Origin: Streptomyces sp. R41 | GTDB lineage: Bacteria > Actinomycetota > Actinomycetes > Streptomycetales > Streptomycetaceae | Direction of reading: 5' to 3' | Assembly: GCF_041053055.1 (NCBI RefSeq) | Contig: NZ_CP163443.1 | Coordinates: forward strand, 1,116,001-1,180,000 | Length of the DNA: 64,000 bases | Part shown: one piece after another, positions 33,404-42,961 of the stretch | How positions within the stretch are numbered: the first letter of the stretch is position 1 | Layout: each line of letters opens with the position of its first letter | Notes under the pieces: model-generated | Database searches by the model: none | Told to the model about the DNA's origin: nothing | The model's input: the letters and a program-made list of their open reading frames with translations, nothing else | Position numbers and translations under genes: made by a program

Positions 33404-34272
33404 CGGTGCATCCGTTCATCGAGGCGGAGAAGCGAGACGGTCACAACGTCAAGCGCGCGTGTGAACTGCTTAAGGTCTCCCGAGCCGCCTTCTATGCCCG
33501 TCGCAGTGGCAGGCCCGGTTCGCAGGCGGTCCGCGATGCCGAGCTGACCGAGAAGATCACCGAAGTCCATGAGACCTCCCGCGGAACCTACGGAGCCCCG
33601 CGCATCCACGCCGTCCTGCAGCGGCAGGGCGAGGGCTGCGGCCGCCGCCGCATCGCCAGACTGATGCGCAGCGCCGGACTGCAGGGCCGGCACCGCAGGC
33701 GGCGGCAGCTGACGACGATCCCCGACCCGCGGGCCGCCGCTCGGCCCGACCTCGTCGTTCGCGACTTCGCTCCCGCCCAGGACGGCCTCGACACCCGCTG
33801 GTGCGGTGACATCACCTACGTTGCCACCGACGAGGGCTGGCTCTATCTGGCCACCGTCATCGACATCGCCTCCCGCCGCGTGGTCGGCTGGTCCACCGCC
33901 GACCACCTGCGGACCGAACTGGTCGCGGACGCTCTCAGGTCCGCCTGTCGCCTGCGTCGTCCCGCCCGGCCGGTGATCTTTCACTCGGATCGCGGCTGTC
34001 AGTACACCAGTCAGCAATTCGCCGCCCTGGCAAGGGAGTTGGGCGTTCGGCTTTCCGTCGGGCGCACCGGGCAGTGCTGGGACAACGCGCTAGCCGAGTC
34101 GTTCTTCGCCACCATCAAACGGGAGTTGCTCGACACGAGCTCCTGGCGCAGTCGGGCCGCAGCCCGCACCGCGATCTTCGACTTCATCGAGGGCTGGTAC
34201 AACTTGCACCGGCTGCACAGCAGCCTCGGCTACCGCAGTCCCGCCGAGTACGAGACCGCACTCGCGGCCTGA
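33400..34272 (+). CDS. IS3 transposase OrfB, copy 2
   Basis: 290 residues, identical to the product at 24566-25438, with an intact DDE triad. The GTG start overlaps the orfA stop by 4 bases. Identity of both copies implies recent transposition or gene conversion. Confidence 0.93.
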   Translation: MTVHPFIEAEKRDGHNVKRACELLKVSRAAFYARRSGRPGSQAVRDAELTEKITEVHETSRGTYGAPRIHAVLQRQGEGCGRRRIARLMRSAGLQGRHRRRRQLTTIPDPRAAARPDLVVRDFAPAQDGLDTRWCGDITYVATDEGWLYLATVIDIASRRVVGWSTADHLRTELVADALRSACRLRRPARPVIFHSDRGCQYTSQQFAALARELGVRLSVGRTGQCWDNALAESFFATIKRELLDTSSWRSRAAARTAIFDFIEGWYNLHRLHSSLGYRSPAEYETALAA

Positions 34273-34355
34273 CCACCACACCGATGGTGTCCGTCAAAGC
34301 GGAGCAAGCTCAGTAGATCGTGATCCGAGAGAGGCGCGTCGGCGAGGGACGGCCG

Positions 34356-34817
34356 TTATTCCACCCACATCCCGTCGCGCATGATGACTCTCCCGCGTAG
34401 TTCCGGCTCGCCGCGCCAAGCGCGCACAGTCCTCGGGACCACTCGTACATACAGAAAGGAACCCTCTTCCACGCGTGGATCCCACCCGAACTTGTCGGCG
34501 AACGCCTCCGCTGCGCCTCCGGGCACCTCTTGGTCCGGGAAGCACTCCGCCTCACCCTGGAGGAGCACGACGTCGAAGGTGTCCGGTAGCGCCAGGCGCA
34601 CGCGCGGCTCTTTGCGGACGTTCCGCGCAGTCACGGAAGTGGCGCTCGTGCACATCCACACTGCCCGCCCATCCCACAAGAACCACAGCGGCACCTGATG
34701 CGGCCCGTGATCAGGGTGAGCCGTCGACACCCATACATCCCGCTCGTCAACAAGCCGCTCCAGAGCGTCGCGCATACGCTCCGCCGTCTGGCGGCGAGCG
34801 ATTCCCGTGGTCTCCAT
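34356..34817 (-). CDS. PNPOx-like flavin/F420-binding protein
   Basis: 153 residues with the split-barrel fold of the pyridoxamine 5'-phosphate oxidase superfamily. The opening strand is VWVSTAHPDHGPHQVPLWFL, followed by the cofactor-contact strand (WMCTSATSVTARNVRKEPRV) and the C-terminal RVVPRTVRAWRGEPELRGR. Actinobacterial members often use F420 to reduce small molecules. No catalytic residue identifies the substrate. It stands alone beside IS3 copy 2. Confidence 0.75.
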   Translation of the reverse strand: METTGIARRQTAERMRDALERLVDERDVWVSTAHPDHGPHQVPLWFLWDGRAVWMCTSATSVTARNVRKEPRVRLALPDTFDVVLLQGEAECFPDQEVPGGAAEAFADKFGWDPRVEEGSFLYVRVVPRTVRAWRGEPELRGRVIMRDGMWVE

Positions 34818-35300
34818 GAGGACCGACCCTAGCCAAGCAGGCGCGAAGCGCGCCTCAGGCGCAGGACCTACTCCCAGCGACCGATGAACCCCTCAGCTTT
34901 CGGCTCGGGCGACCGACTTCGGTGCTCACAGTGGCCAGCGGAAGTGCTCAGTCACCCTTGTCTCCGGTAATGGCTGGCTCGTGATCGCGCCCGGTGGCTG
35001 CGTCGCCAGGCGGACCAGCTGAGCCGGTGGGCCGGGCCGTGAACGGGCCGGACAACAACACTGAAGCTCGGCCATCTTGAAGTGTGACGTCCGCTGTTGT
35101 TCGTTTCTGCGCCGTTCCTCTAGGCTCAAGGAGCGTCTGCAACTACCGCATGACATCTGCCCGGTGACGAAGTCGGCGTGGGGTGCGCGTCCCCGCTCCA
35201 CGCCACTACTGGACGGCTTCAGGCGCAGCCACGGGTCGGGTCATTTGGACGCCGACGACCCCGTGTGGCGCGTCCCGCCGGGCGGCGAAAGGGATGCGCC
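34818..35300. other. Intergenic between PNPOx-like and MFS genes
   Basis: About 480 bases with divergent promoters expected. No gene supported. A weak frame precedes the MFS start and is judged untranslated because the GTG at 35301 has a better ribosome site. Confidence 0.4.
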
Positions 35301-36638
35301 GTGCCTTCGGCTTCGGCGAACTACCGTGCTCTGCTGCGCACTTCGGGTGCCGCGGCCTTCTTCCTTCCCGCTGCTGCCGGGCGTCTGGGCATCGCCATGA
35401 CGGGGATCGGCATCGTGTGGCTGGTGCACGCACGCACCGGGTCGTATGCCGCCGCGGGTCTCGTCACCGGCGGATTCGCTGTCGCGGACGCCGTCGCCGG
35501 GCCCCAGCTCGGGCGCCTTGTCGACCGGTTCGGGCAGGCGCGGGTGCTTCCCTGCGCGCTGGGCGCACATGCCGGGGCCGTGGCGCTGCTGCTCGCCGGC
35601 GCCGTTCCGGACCTCGTCGCCGGAGTGCTCGTCGGGGCAACGCTGCCCCAACTCGGTGCCCTGTCCGCCGCTCGCTGGTCCGCTCTGCTGTCCGGCGAAC
35701 GGGCTGCCGCGCTGCCCACCGCCTTCGCCCTGGAGGCCCTCGCCAACGGCGTGTCCTACCTGGCCGGCCCGGCCCTGGTGAGCGTCCTCGGTGCGGCGGG
35801 CCGCCCGGGCGCCGGGGTGCTGCTCGCCGCCGGGCTCGTCGTCGGCGGCGGGCTCGCCCTCGCCGCCCAGCGCCGCACCATGCCGCCCCTCACCGGACGC
35901 GCCGAACGCCGGCACGCCGGACGCGCTCTGCTCCGCTCCGCATTCCTGCGGCAGGTCGCGCTCGGCCTCGCGCTCGGGGTGTTCTTCGGCGCGATGCAGG
36001 TGTCCGTCGCCGCGTATGCCGTCGGACGCGGCACGCCGGACGCGGCAGCGCTGCTCTACTTCGCCTCCAACTGCACCAATCTGGTGGGTGGTTGGGCCTA
36101 CGGATCACGGCGCTACGGCGGCTCGCCCCGGCGCCGCCAGGCCGCAGCCGCCGCCTGCCTCACCCTCGCGAGCCTCCCGCTGACCTTCCTCGACGCGCCC
36201 CTCGCGGTCGCCGTCACCCTCGCCCTGACCGGACTCGCCGTGCCGGTCCTACTGATCCTCGCTTCCGTCCTCACAGAGTCGTCGGTCCCGCGCGCCGTCC
36301 TCACCCAGGCGTTCATCTGGGGCAACTCCGCAAGCGCCGCAGGATCAGCAGCCGCCGCGGCGGTCGCGGGGCGGGTGGTGGACACGGGCGGCGCACACAG
36401 CGGTTTCGGTGTGGCGGCGGGGGCCGCGGTGGCGATGACGGTCCTGGCGCTCGGCGGTCTGCGGGACTCATCGCCAGACGTGCCGAAGTCGTCCGCACCC
36501 GCGGAAACCACGGCGCCGAACCCGTCGGCAACCCCGAGACTGAACGCGGCGCGCGCACACGAGTCCGGCGCAGGCGGCGAAGCCGACCGCGGGCGCCGCG
36601 TAGTCGTGCATGCCGGCTGGGTTGCGCGGTGCCGGTAG
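35301..36638 (+). CDS. MFS transporter
   Basis: 445 residues. The GTG at 35301 has GGGAT upstream. About 12 membrane helices can be counted, beginning AAGRLGIAMTGIGIVWLVHA and including VALGLALGVFFGAMQVSVAA and LTGLAVPVLLILASVLTESS. The loop between helices 2 and 3 has the motif QLGRLVDRFGQARVL, the MFS A-motif (G-x3-D-R-x-G). The C-terminal 50 residues are polar and probably disordered. Drug or metabolite export is likely; substrate unknown. Confidence 0.85.
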   Translation: MPSASANYRALLRTSGAAAFFLPAAAGRLGIAMTGIGIVWLVHARTGSYAAAGLVTGGFAVADAVAGPQLGRLVDRFGQARVLPCALGAHAGAVALLLAGAVPDLVAGVLVGATLPQLGALSAARWSALLSGERAAALPTAFALEALANGVSYLAGPALVSVLGAAGRPGAGVLLAAGLVVGGGLALAAQRRTMPPLTGRAERRHAGRALLRSAFLRQVALGLALGVFFGAMQVSVAAYAVGRGTPDAAALLYFASNCTNLVGGWAYGSRRYGGSPRRRQAAAAACLTLASLPLTFLDAPLAVAVTLALTGLAVPVLLILASVLTESSVPRAVLTQAFIWGNSASAAGSAAAAAVAGRVVDTGGAHSGFGVAAGAAVAMTVLALGGLRDSSPDVPKSSAPAETTAPNPSATPRLNAARAHESGAGGEADRGRRVVVHAGWVARCR

Positions 36639-37389
36639 GCGTCGGATGACGATCGTCGGCGCCATGGGCCCCCTGAAGATTTGACTCGCGGAGGAGACCG
36701 TATCTGCTTGCCGGTGAGGGCAGTTGGGCTGCGGACTTCGTGGTCATCCGGCATCCCCGCCTTCGACCAGATCGTCGCGTGCACCAGCACGACGCGGGGT
36801 TCCGCCCGATAGCGGAACGCTGCCGGGGCGGCTGCCCCGGCGTGGGACGTGAAGGGTCCCGCGGTCGCAGCATCGCAGAGCCGATCCCCTCCACACCGTC
36901 ACGCCCGCTGACAAATCTTGGGCGTGCGCGTCCAGTTTGAGTAAGCATGTTTCCGCCCGAAACGGCCTGTTCTCAGAAGAAAGACACGCGCTATCGCGGT
37001 CCTGCAATGTAACGAAAAGTCGAAGTTCGGAACGTTCAATGCATTTGGTGGATTGGTGACTCCTTTGCCGTGACCGCCGACTTCGCGCCGTCATGGCCTC
37101 CCTGCGATAGCACGGCGTTTCCGGGATGTTTCTACACGTTGCAAATATGTCCATTGGCGGCATAGGTGCACCTCGGGTATTGGAGGTGCCATCCCGTGAG
37201 GCTGAGCCGGCTAATCGATTTGCAGGTCATGTGTCATGTTTTGCAACGAACCATTCCCCGGTGCGATTACGCCACATTGATGAGCTGTCGTAGGGTGGCC
37301 GCGCCATTAACTGTCCAATCCGGTACCCGAGTTGACGGTTGGTCGACGGTGTACCGCCGTGTACCCCCAGGCTGATCGAGAGGACTCCA
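36639..37389. other. Long leader region of the conservon
   Basis: About 750 bases without a supported gene. The left part is GC-rich and contains the hairpin at 36822-36841. The right part (about 36930-37300) is relatively AT-rich and probably holds the promoter and control region of the conservon. Confidence 0.45.
36822..36841. terminator. Hairpin downstream of the MFS gene
   Basis: A perfect 8-bp stem GCCGGGGC/GCCCCGGC with a 4-base loop, about 180 bases past the MFS stop. Confidence 0.5.
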
Positions 37390-39093
37390 ATGTCTGAATC
37401 GCCGACATATGCAGTGCGCTCGGAGCCCGGTCGTACGGCCGCTGCGAGCCCGGAACGAAACAGGCACGGCAAGCCGCCGGCACAGCATGGGGAAACAGAC
37501 CCCGAAGCCCGCTCCCGTGCGATACGCCTCGCAGTCTTTCCCGCAGCCGCCATGGCAGCTGTCGCCGCGGCCGTGGTTGTTTTCGTTCTGCGCGCGCAGG
37601 CCGGCACGGCCGACGCCGCTACCTGGGGCGTTCTCGCCGGTAGCGCGGTGCTCGGTTGCGGTGTTCTGATCGTTGCCGCGCGGGCAGCCTCGGCCGATGC
37701 CCGTCGCATAGCCGGACGCCACGCATCCCTGCGCCGCACCGTTGCTCAGGGCGCGGCCGATCTGCGAGGGATGGTGCTCCAGCTGGAGCGGGGCGACGTG
37801 GTGGAGCAGTCGCTTTTCGCGCAGCCTGCTCCGCCCGCGGATGACCCCATCAGCCGTCTCACGTATGAGCTCACTCTCAGCCAGCTGCAGACCCGGGACG
37901 TCATTGCGCACGCCTCGCAGATAGCTCAGGGAACTGCCTCCGACAGCGAGGAGAACATCGAGGTCTTCGTCAACCTCGCCCGGCGCCTGCAGTCTCTGGT
38001 CCACCGGCAGATCAGCATGCTCGACGAGCTCGAGAACGAGGTCGAGGATCCCGAGCTCCTCAAGGGCCTCTTCCAGGTCGATCACCTGGCAACCCGTATC
38101 CGCCGGCATGCGGAGAACGTCGCCGTTCTCGGCGGCTCCGTGTCGCGCCGGCAGTGGACCAAGCCGGTGACGATGATGGAGGTGCTGCGGTCTTCGATCG
38201 CCGAGGTCGAGCACTACTCCCGGGTGAAGCTCGTTCCGCCGCTCGAGGGGACGCTGCGCGGCCACGCGGTCGCCGACGTCATCCACCTCTTGGCCGAGCT
38301 AGTCGAGAATGCCACCGGCTTCTCCGAGCCGAATACCCAAGTGCTGCTGCGGGCTCAGCGGGTGACCGCCGGACTGGCCGTCGAGGTCGAGGACCGAGGC
38401 CTGGGAATGTCCCAGCAGGAGCAGGACCGGATCAACTCCCTGCTCGCATACCCCGACCGCATCGACATCAGCAAGCTCCTTGCGGACGGCCGAATCGGTC
38501 TGTACGTGGTCTCTGCGCTTGCTCGCCGCCACGGCATCGCGGTCCGGCTTCAGAGCAACATCTACGGCGGCATCCAGGCAGTCCTGGTCCTGCCGCACGG
38601 ACTTCTCGGTGACGTGACCGCCGAGGCACCCCACCAGGCGGCCACCCAGGCACCCCGGCCGGTCCACGCCGCCCCTCCGCAGCGTCCCGCCGTGCAGCCG
38701 GGGCCTGAGGCGCGATACACACCGCCGGCGCTGGACACCTCGCAGCCGATGACGCAATCCCACCAGATGCCCCAGCGCCAACCGCAGCCTCAGCCCCGGC
38801 AGATGGCCACCCCGACACCCCCGCCGCATCAGCCCACGCCCCAGCAGCAAGCCCGGACCGCAGAACGTCCAGCGCCGCCGGCCCCCGGGCCGTACGACAG
38901 TGACGACCTGCGCACCGGGCGGCCGCGGCTGCCGCAGCGCCGAGCGCAAGAGCACCTGGCTCCGCAACTCCGGAACGCACCGACCACGCGCGCGACGGGC
39001 GACGCGGAACCCGAGCACGACCCGGGACTGATGGCCGCCTTCCAGCGAGGAGTCAGCCTCGCCGACGACGATTCCGACGAGAGCCCCAGCTGA
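37390..39093 (+). CDS. cvnA: Conservon sensor kinase-like protein CvnA
   Basis: 567 residues from ATG 37390 (GAGAGGA upstream). Two N-terminal membrane helices (AVFPAAAMAAVAAAVVVFVL and WGVLAGSAVLGCGVLIVAAR) precede a dimerisation-like helical region and a histidine-kinase-type ATPase domain with the N box LVENATGFSEP and G boxes DRGLGMS and DGRIGLYVVSALARRHG. The C-terminal 170 residues are Pro/Gln-rich and disordered. In Streptomyces, CvnA-D form a membrane complex likened to eukaryotic G-protein signalling that affects development and antibiotic production. First gene of the five-gene operon. Confidence 0.92.
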   Translation: MSESPTYAVRSEPGRTAAASPERNRHGKPPAQHGETDPEARSRAIRLAVFPAAAMAAVAAAVVVFVLRAQAGTADAATWGVLAGSAVLGCGVLIVAARAASADARRIAGRHASLRRTVAQGAADLRGMVLQLERGDVVEQSLFAQPAPPADDPISRLTYELTLSQLQTRDVIAHASQIAQGTASDSEENIEVFVNLARRLQSLVHRQISMLDELENEVEDPELLKGLFQVDHLATRIRRHAENVAVLGGSVSRRQWTKPVTMMEVLRSSIAEVEHYSRVKLVPPLEGTLRGHAVADVIHLLAELVENATGFSEPNTQVLLRAQRVTAGLAVEVEDRGLGMSQQEQDRINSLLAYPDRIDISKLLADGRIGLYVVSALARRHGIAVRLQSNIYGGIQAVLVLPHGLLGDVTAEAPHQAATQAPRPVHAAPPQRPAVQPGPEARYTPPALDTSQPMTQSHQMPQRQPQPQPRQMATPTPPPHQPTPQQQARTAERPAPPAPGPYDSDDLRTGRPRLPQRRAQEHLAPQLRNAPTTRATGDAEPEHDPGLMAAFQRGVSLADDDSDESPS

Positions 39094-39147
39094 CAACTCT
39101 CGCTGGCGCAGGCCCCGTACTCACCCCCAAGGAGAAAGACCGCCACC

Positions 39148-39585
39148 ATGGTGAGCGACACGCGTACTGGTTCGAACCAGAACCTCGACTGGCTCCTGCA
39201 GAGTCTTGTCCAGAGGGTTCCGCATACCCGCAGCGCACTGCTGCTGTCGTCCGACGGGCTGACCAAGGCCGTTTTCGGGCTGGAGACAGACGAAGCCGAC
39301 CACATGGCAGCCCTGGCGTCCGGCATGTACTCGCTCGCCCGCAGCGCTGGTGTCCGCTTCGCCGATGGCGCTGACGTACGTCAGGTGTTGGTCGAGCTGG
39401 ACACCGCCCTGCTCTTCGTATCCGCGGCGGGTTCCGGCGCCTGCCTGGCCGTGCTGGCCACACGGGACGCCGATGCGGCCGTGCTCGGCTACGAGATGGC
39501 CATGCTGGTCAAGAGCGTTCGCCCCTACTTCTCCACGCCAGCCCGACACCAGGCCCCCGCCACGCCGCGTGATGCGGGGCACTGA
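39148..39585 (+). CDS. cvnB: Roadblock/LC7 protein CvnB
   Basis: 145 residues, one roadblock/LC7 (MglB-like) domain: LDWLLQSLVQRVPHTRSALL, then ADHMAALASGMYSLARSAGV and YEMAMLVKSVRPYF. MglB-type proteins act as regulators of small GTPases, here presumably CvnD. AAGGAG lies 13 bases before the ATG. The gene is 54 bases after cvnA. Confidence 0.92.
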   Translation: MVSDTRTGSNQNLDWLLQSLVQRVPHTRSALLLSSDGLTKAVFGLETDEADHMAALASGMYSLARSAGVRFADGADVRQVLVELDTALLFVSAAGSGACLAVLATRDADAAVLGYEMAMLVKSVRPYFSTPARHQAPATPRDAGH

Positions 39586-39587
39586 GC

Positions 39588-39968
39588 ATGTCGGACGCGC
39601 AGGACGGGGCGTGGCTCGACGACGAGGCCGGACGACTGGTCCGGCCCTACGCCGTCAGCAACGGGCGCACCCGTCCCACCGCGCACTTCGACCTTCTGAC
39701 CCTCGTCATGGCCACCGGTACCCGGCCGAAGACCTACCTGGGCCCCGACTACGACCAGGTCCTCGCCCTGTGCGGCGGCCGTCCCCTGTCGGTGGCGGAG
39801 GTCGCAGCCCATCTGCGGCTGCCGGCCGCCATCACCAAAGTGCTTCTCTCCGACCTCGTCACGCACAGGGCGCTCACCACGAGGGCGCCCCGCCCCATCG
39901 AGGCGGCTCTCCCGACCGACCGAAACCTCCTGGAGGCGGTGCTGCATGGACTACGCAAGCGGCTCTGA
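39588..39968 (+). CDS. cvnC: DUF742 protein CvnC
   Basis: 126 residues of the DUF742 family: RLVRPYAVSNGRTRP at the start, TRPKTYLGPDYDQVLALCGG and SVAEVAAHLRLPAAITKVLL. The latter is a winged-helix-like segment. It follows cvnB by 2 bases and overlaps cvnD by 23 bases, so the three are translationally coupled. Confidence 0.92.
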   Translation: MSDAQDGAWLDDEAGRLVRPYAVSNGRTRPTAHFDLLTLVMATGTRPKTYLGPDYDQVLALCGGRPLSVAEVAAHLRLPAAITKVLLSDLVTHRALTTRAPRPIEAALPTDRNLLEAVLHGLRKRL

Positions 39969-40548
39969 CCCCTTCCCCACTGCCGTGAAGATCCTCATCG
40001 CCGGAGGATTCGGGGTAGGCAAGACCACCTTCGTCGGAGCAGTCAGCGAAATCGCACCGCTGAGCACCGAGGAGCTGCTGACCCAGGTCAGCGCCCGCAC
40101 GGATAGCCTGGTGGGCATCGAGGACAAGACCACCACCACCGTGGCGATGGACTTCGGCCGCATCACCCTCAGCCAGGACCACGTCCTTTACCTGTTCGGC
40201 ACACCCGGGCAGGAACGGTTCTGGTTCATGTGGGACGAACTGTCCAACGGGGCACTCGGAGCTGTGGTGCTCGCCGACACCCGCAGGCTCGACCAGTGTT
40301 TTGCCGCCGTCGACTTTTTCGAGCGCCGCGGCATCGGCTTCGTCGTCGCCGTCAACGAGTTCGAGGGCGCCTACAAGTACGACGCTGACGAAGTCCGCGC
40401 GGCCCTTGACCTCAAGCCCGACATACCCGTGGTGATGTGCGACGCCCGGCAGTGCAACTCCAGCACCCAAGTTCTGATCGCACTCATCGAGCACCTGCTT
40501 GCCCCGACTCCCGGCATGCCGGCCGCGGAGCCTACCCAGTTGCACTGA
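39946..40548 (+). CDS. cvnD: Conservon GTPase CvnD
   Basis: 200 residues. G1 is GGFGVGKTTFVGA, G3 is FGTPGQERFWFMW, and the G4-like stretch is VVAVNEFEGA rather than NKxD, as usual for the family. The Gln in G3 is kept. CvnD is the Ras/MglA-like switch of the conservon. The start lies inside cvnC. Confidence 0.92.
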   Translation: MDYASGSDPFPTAVKILIAGGFGVGKTTFVGAVSEIAPLSTEELLTQVSARTDSLVGIEDKTTTTVAMDFGRITLSQDHVLYLFGTPGQERFWFMWDELSNGALGAVVLADTRRLDQCFAAVDFFERRGIGFVVAVNEFEGAYKYDADEVRAALDLKPDIPVVMCDARQCNSSTQVLIALIEHLLAPTPGMPAAEPTQLH

Positions 40549-40579
40549 CGCACGCCCAGCGCCGTCGAATGGAGCCCGC

Positions 40580-41173
40580 ATGTCCGCGCCTGTTCCCTAC
40601 ACGCAATACGACCCGACCGGCCAGATGCTGGTGACGCCCCAAGACAGGGACGCACCGGCCCGGGTAGCCCGGCTGCGCGAACTGGGCATCGAGAATGTCC
40701 CCGTCCCGGAATTCGACGCGTTCGCCCGCAACTTGGCCCGCGAACTCGGCGCCCCGTACGCGATGGTCAACTTCATCGACGAGAACCGCCAGTACTTCGC
40801 CGGCCTCTTCACCCCTGCGGACGACCAGCCCGGCGTTGAACTGGAACCGCAGCAGGGGGCCAGCACGGGCCGGGTCATGGCGCGCGATCACGGCTGGTGC
40901 CCGCATGTCGTGGTGCGGCGCAGGGCGCTGGTGCTGGAAGACGTCTGCGACTACCCGAGGTTTGCTGGGAACCCCGTGGTGGACGAGATCGGCATCCGCT
41001 CGTACCTGGGCGCGCCACTGATCGATTGGAACTCAGGCATTGCCCTCGGCACCATCTGCGTGATCGACACGGACATCCGCCCGTGGGGCCGGGAGGGCTT
41101 GGAGATCATCAAGGCTAATGCGCGGGAGATGGTCGACCTGCTCCATCAGCGGGAGGACAGGGGCGGAATCTGA
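40580..41173 (+). CDS. GAF-domain protein downstream of the conservon
   Basis: 197 residues, a single GAF domain: FARNLARELGAPYAMVNFID, GWCPHVVVRRRALVLEDVCD, and GIRSYLGAPLIDWNSGIALG. ICVIDTDIRPW is typical of light- or ligand-sensing GAF modules in front of histidine kinases. No output domain follows. It is 31 bases after cvnD and probably co-transcribed. Many conservons carry such an extra gene. Confidence 0.85.
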   Translation: MSAPVPYTQYDPTGQMLVTPQDRDAPARVARLRELGIENVPVPEFDAFARNLARELGAPYAMVNFIDENRQYFAGLFTPADDQPGVELEPQQGASTGRVMARDHGWCPHVVVRRRALVLEDVCDYPRFAGNPVVDEIGIRSYLGAPLIDWNSGIALGTICVIDTDIRPWGREGLEIIKANAREMVDLLHQREDRGGI

Positions 41174-41267
41174 CCGGGCACGGGCTGCCGCCGCTCTCGG
41201 CGGAGGTAGCCCCGACACCAAGGCGGGAGCTGCGGGCACGACGCTGTGTCCGTAGCTCCCCGTTCTT

Positions 41268-42515
41268 TCACACCCCAGCCGTCTCCAGCCGGCCTTCTTC
41301 CAGGTGGTCCGTCGGCCCCAGGCGTACCAGGTCCGCCAGCCGCTCAGACCAGTGCCCCTTGGCCGTACCGAGCGCGACCTCCCCCAGGCGCAGGAGCTGG
41401 ATGTCAGAGGTGCCGGCCGGTGCGTAGATGTGGTGGGCGTCGCGCAGATAGCGCTCGATGGGGCGGTCGGTGAACAGGCCGCTGGCGGCGTGGATGTCCA
41501 TGCCATCACGGGCCGACTCGATGGCGGACTCCACATTGAGGTACTTGGCATTCATCAGTTCCACGTCACACGGCAGACCCTGGTCCAGCAGATGCACGGC
41601 GTAGTACGCAGCCAGCCGAGCCGTCATCAGCCGGTGTTTCATCATTCCCAGCTTGATCTTGATGTTGCTGAGCTCCCCGAGCGCCGCGCCGTACCGCTCG
41701 CGCTCAATGCACAGCGCAGTCGTCTCCTCAAATATGGCCTGGTGGATGCCGAGGCTGACGGCCGTCAGGTTGGGCCGGCCGTAGAGCACGCTGGAGGAGT
41801 ACGCGACAGCGAGGCCCTGGCCCTCCCCGCCGAGTAGATTCGCCATCGGTACCCGGCAGTTGTCGAAGATCAGCTTGCCGAAGCTGAAGCCGTGCAGCCC
41901 CATCGCCGACTGCTGCTGGGCCAGTGAGAAGCCGGGCCGGTCCGCCTCGACGAGGAAGGCTGACAGTCCCTTCGATCCCTCACCGGTGCGCACGATCACG
42001 CCGTGCAGGTCGCCGACATGGCTGTTGCCGACGAAGACTTTGTGTCCGTTGAGGATGTACTCGTCGCCGTCCCGGACGGCGGTACTGCTCATGCCGAGGA
42101 CATGGCCCCCTGACTCTTCCTCAGTGGTCGCGATCGTCGGCAGGCAATCGCCGGCGGCGATACGCGGCAGCCAGGTGGCCTTTTGGACATCGTTGCCAAA
42201 GTGGATGATCTTGGCCACGCCCAGCTGGGAAGCCTGCACCATGGCGCCCATGGCTCCACTGACCCGGGCCAGTTCCTCGATGATGATCGTCTTCGCCAGG
42301 TGCCCGGCTCCCATGCCCCCGTAGGTCCGGTCGATGGTGACGCCGATCCATCCCTGCTGAGCGATGAGCCGTGACACCTCGTGCGCTACCGTCCGGGACG
42401 CCTCCATCTCCGGTATGCGGGGCCGTACCTCGCGCTCGGCGAACTCCCGCACACGCTGCCGCAGATCCTCGTGCCATCTCTCGGTGAAGTACCGCTCCAC
42501 AAGCCCCTCCTCCAC
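41268..42515 (-). CDS. Acyl-CoA dehydrogenase-like flavoprotein with unusual active site
   Basis: 415 residues, full acyl-CoA dehydrogenase fold: an N-terminal helical domain (YGGMGAGHLAKTIIIEELAR), the beta domain with the FAD strand TEEESGGHVLGMSSTAVRDG, and a C-terminal helical domain. The usual catalytic Glu in YEGTxxIQ is absent; the site reads IYAPAGTSDIQLLRLG. The alternative Glu used by isovaleryl-CoA-type enzymes is not seen in VLYGRPNLTAVSLG either. GTG 42515 is used as start. About 30 in-frame upstream codons also look coding (PYPFGPGGS) but lack a start, so the N-terminus may be longer or trimmed. No partner genes. Confidence 0.8.
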   Translation of the reverse strand: MEEGLVERYFTERWHEDLRQRVREFAEREVRPRIPEMEASRTVAHEVSRLIAQQGWIGVTIDRTYGGMGAGHLAKTIIIEELARVSGAMGAMVQASQLGVAKIIHFGNDVQKATWLPRIAAGDCLPTIATTEEESGGHVLGMSSTAVRDGDEYILNGHKVFVGNSHVGDLHGVIVRTGEGSKGLSAFLVEADRPGFSLAQQQSAMGLHGFSFGKLIFDNCRVPMANLLGGEGQGLAVAYSSSVLYGRPNLTAVSLGIHQAIFEETTALCIERERYGAALGELSNIKIKLGMMKHRLMTARLAAYYAVHLLDQGLPCDVELMNAKYLNVESAIESARDGMDIHAASGLFTDRPIERYLRDAHHIYAPAGTSDIQLLRLGEVALGTAKGHWSERLADLVRLGPTDHLEEGRLETAGV

Positions 42516-42961
42516 GCTGCCTCCGGGTCCGAACGGATACGGAGGGACGTCCTCTTCGGGCAGTGGTTCTCTGCCTCCAGGCAGACCGTCTGTAAGATTG
42601 TCTTCTTATCGATCCATCTCGGCCAAGATCGCCAGCCACCTTTGACTCAAACTCTGCGTCTTGCGAAGCGATCCCAACTGTGCGATGTGGTAGATCACTT
42701 GCTCACGTCGGGACAGAAGCGGAAGTAAAGCGGCGAGAGTGCGAGCAGCGCCTCCCGATGCGGACGCCTGCCCGCCCACCAGGCAATTGCCCGGCGCACA
42801 GGCCGTCGTGCCGGAGCCCAATCAAGCACCCTCCTCGTGGCCGATAACTCCCTTCCCGTGAAGACCGATCGACGCTCCGTCCAGCGCACTTCAGCCATAG
42901 TCGCGGGAGTGGGGGTATACCGGTCCATCCATGGGCATGCATCGTGCGGCATTCTGCCGGT
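42516..42961. other. Degenerate region between ACAD and Ku fragment
   Basis: No supported gene. It includes an AT-richer patch (42590-42720) and weak minus-strand frames, one with FTGRELSATRRVLDWAPARR. The promoter of the acyl-CoA dehydrogenase should be here. Confidence 0.4.

Larger units (their letters stand above)
33032..34312. mobile_element. IS3-family element, copy 2 (inverted)
   Basis: 1281 bp, the same ends and coding sequence as copy 1 but on the plus strand. The target duplication is GTAG (33028-33031 and 34313-34316), different from copy 1, so the two inserted independently. Confidence 0.95.

Noticed and set aside
24526-34312. A classical composite transposon that moved here as a unit
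   Set aside because: Each IS3 copy has its own, different target duplication, so they inserted separately; mobilisation as a unit remains possible only in principle.
38299-39096. Long antisense frames over the conservon kinase
   Set aside because: Mirror frames are expected in high-GC DNA; the plus-strand product has clear kinase and membrane features.
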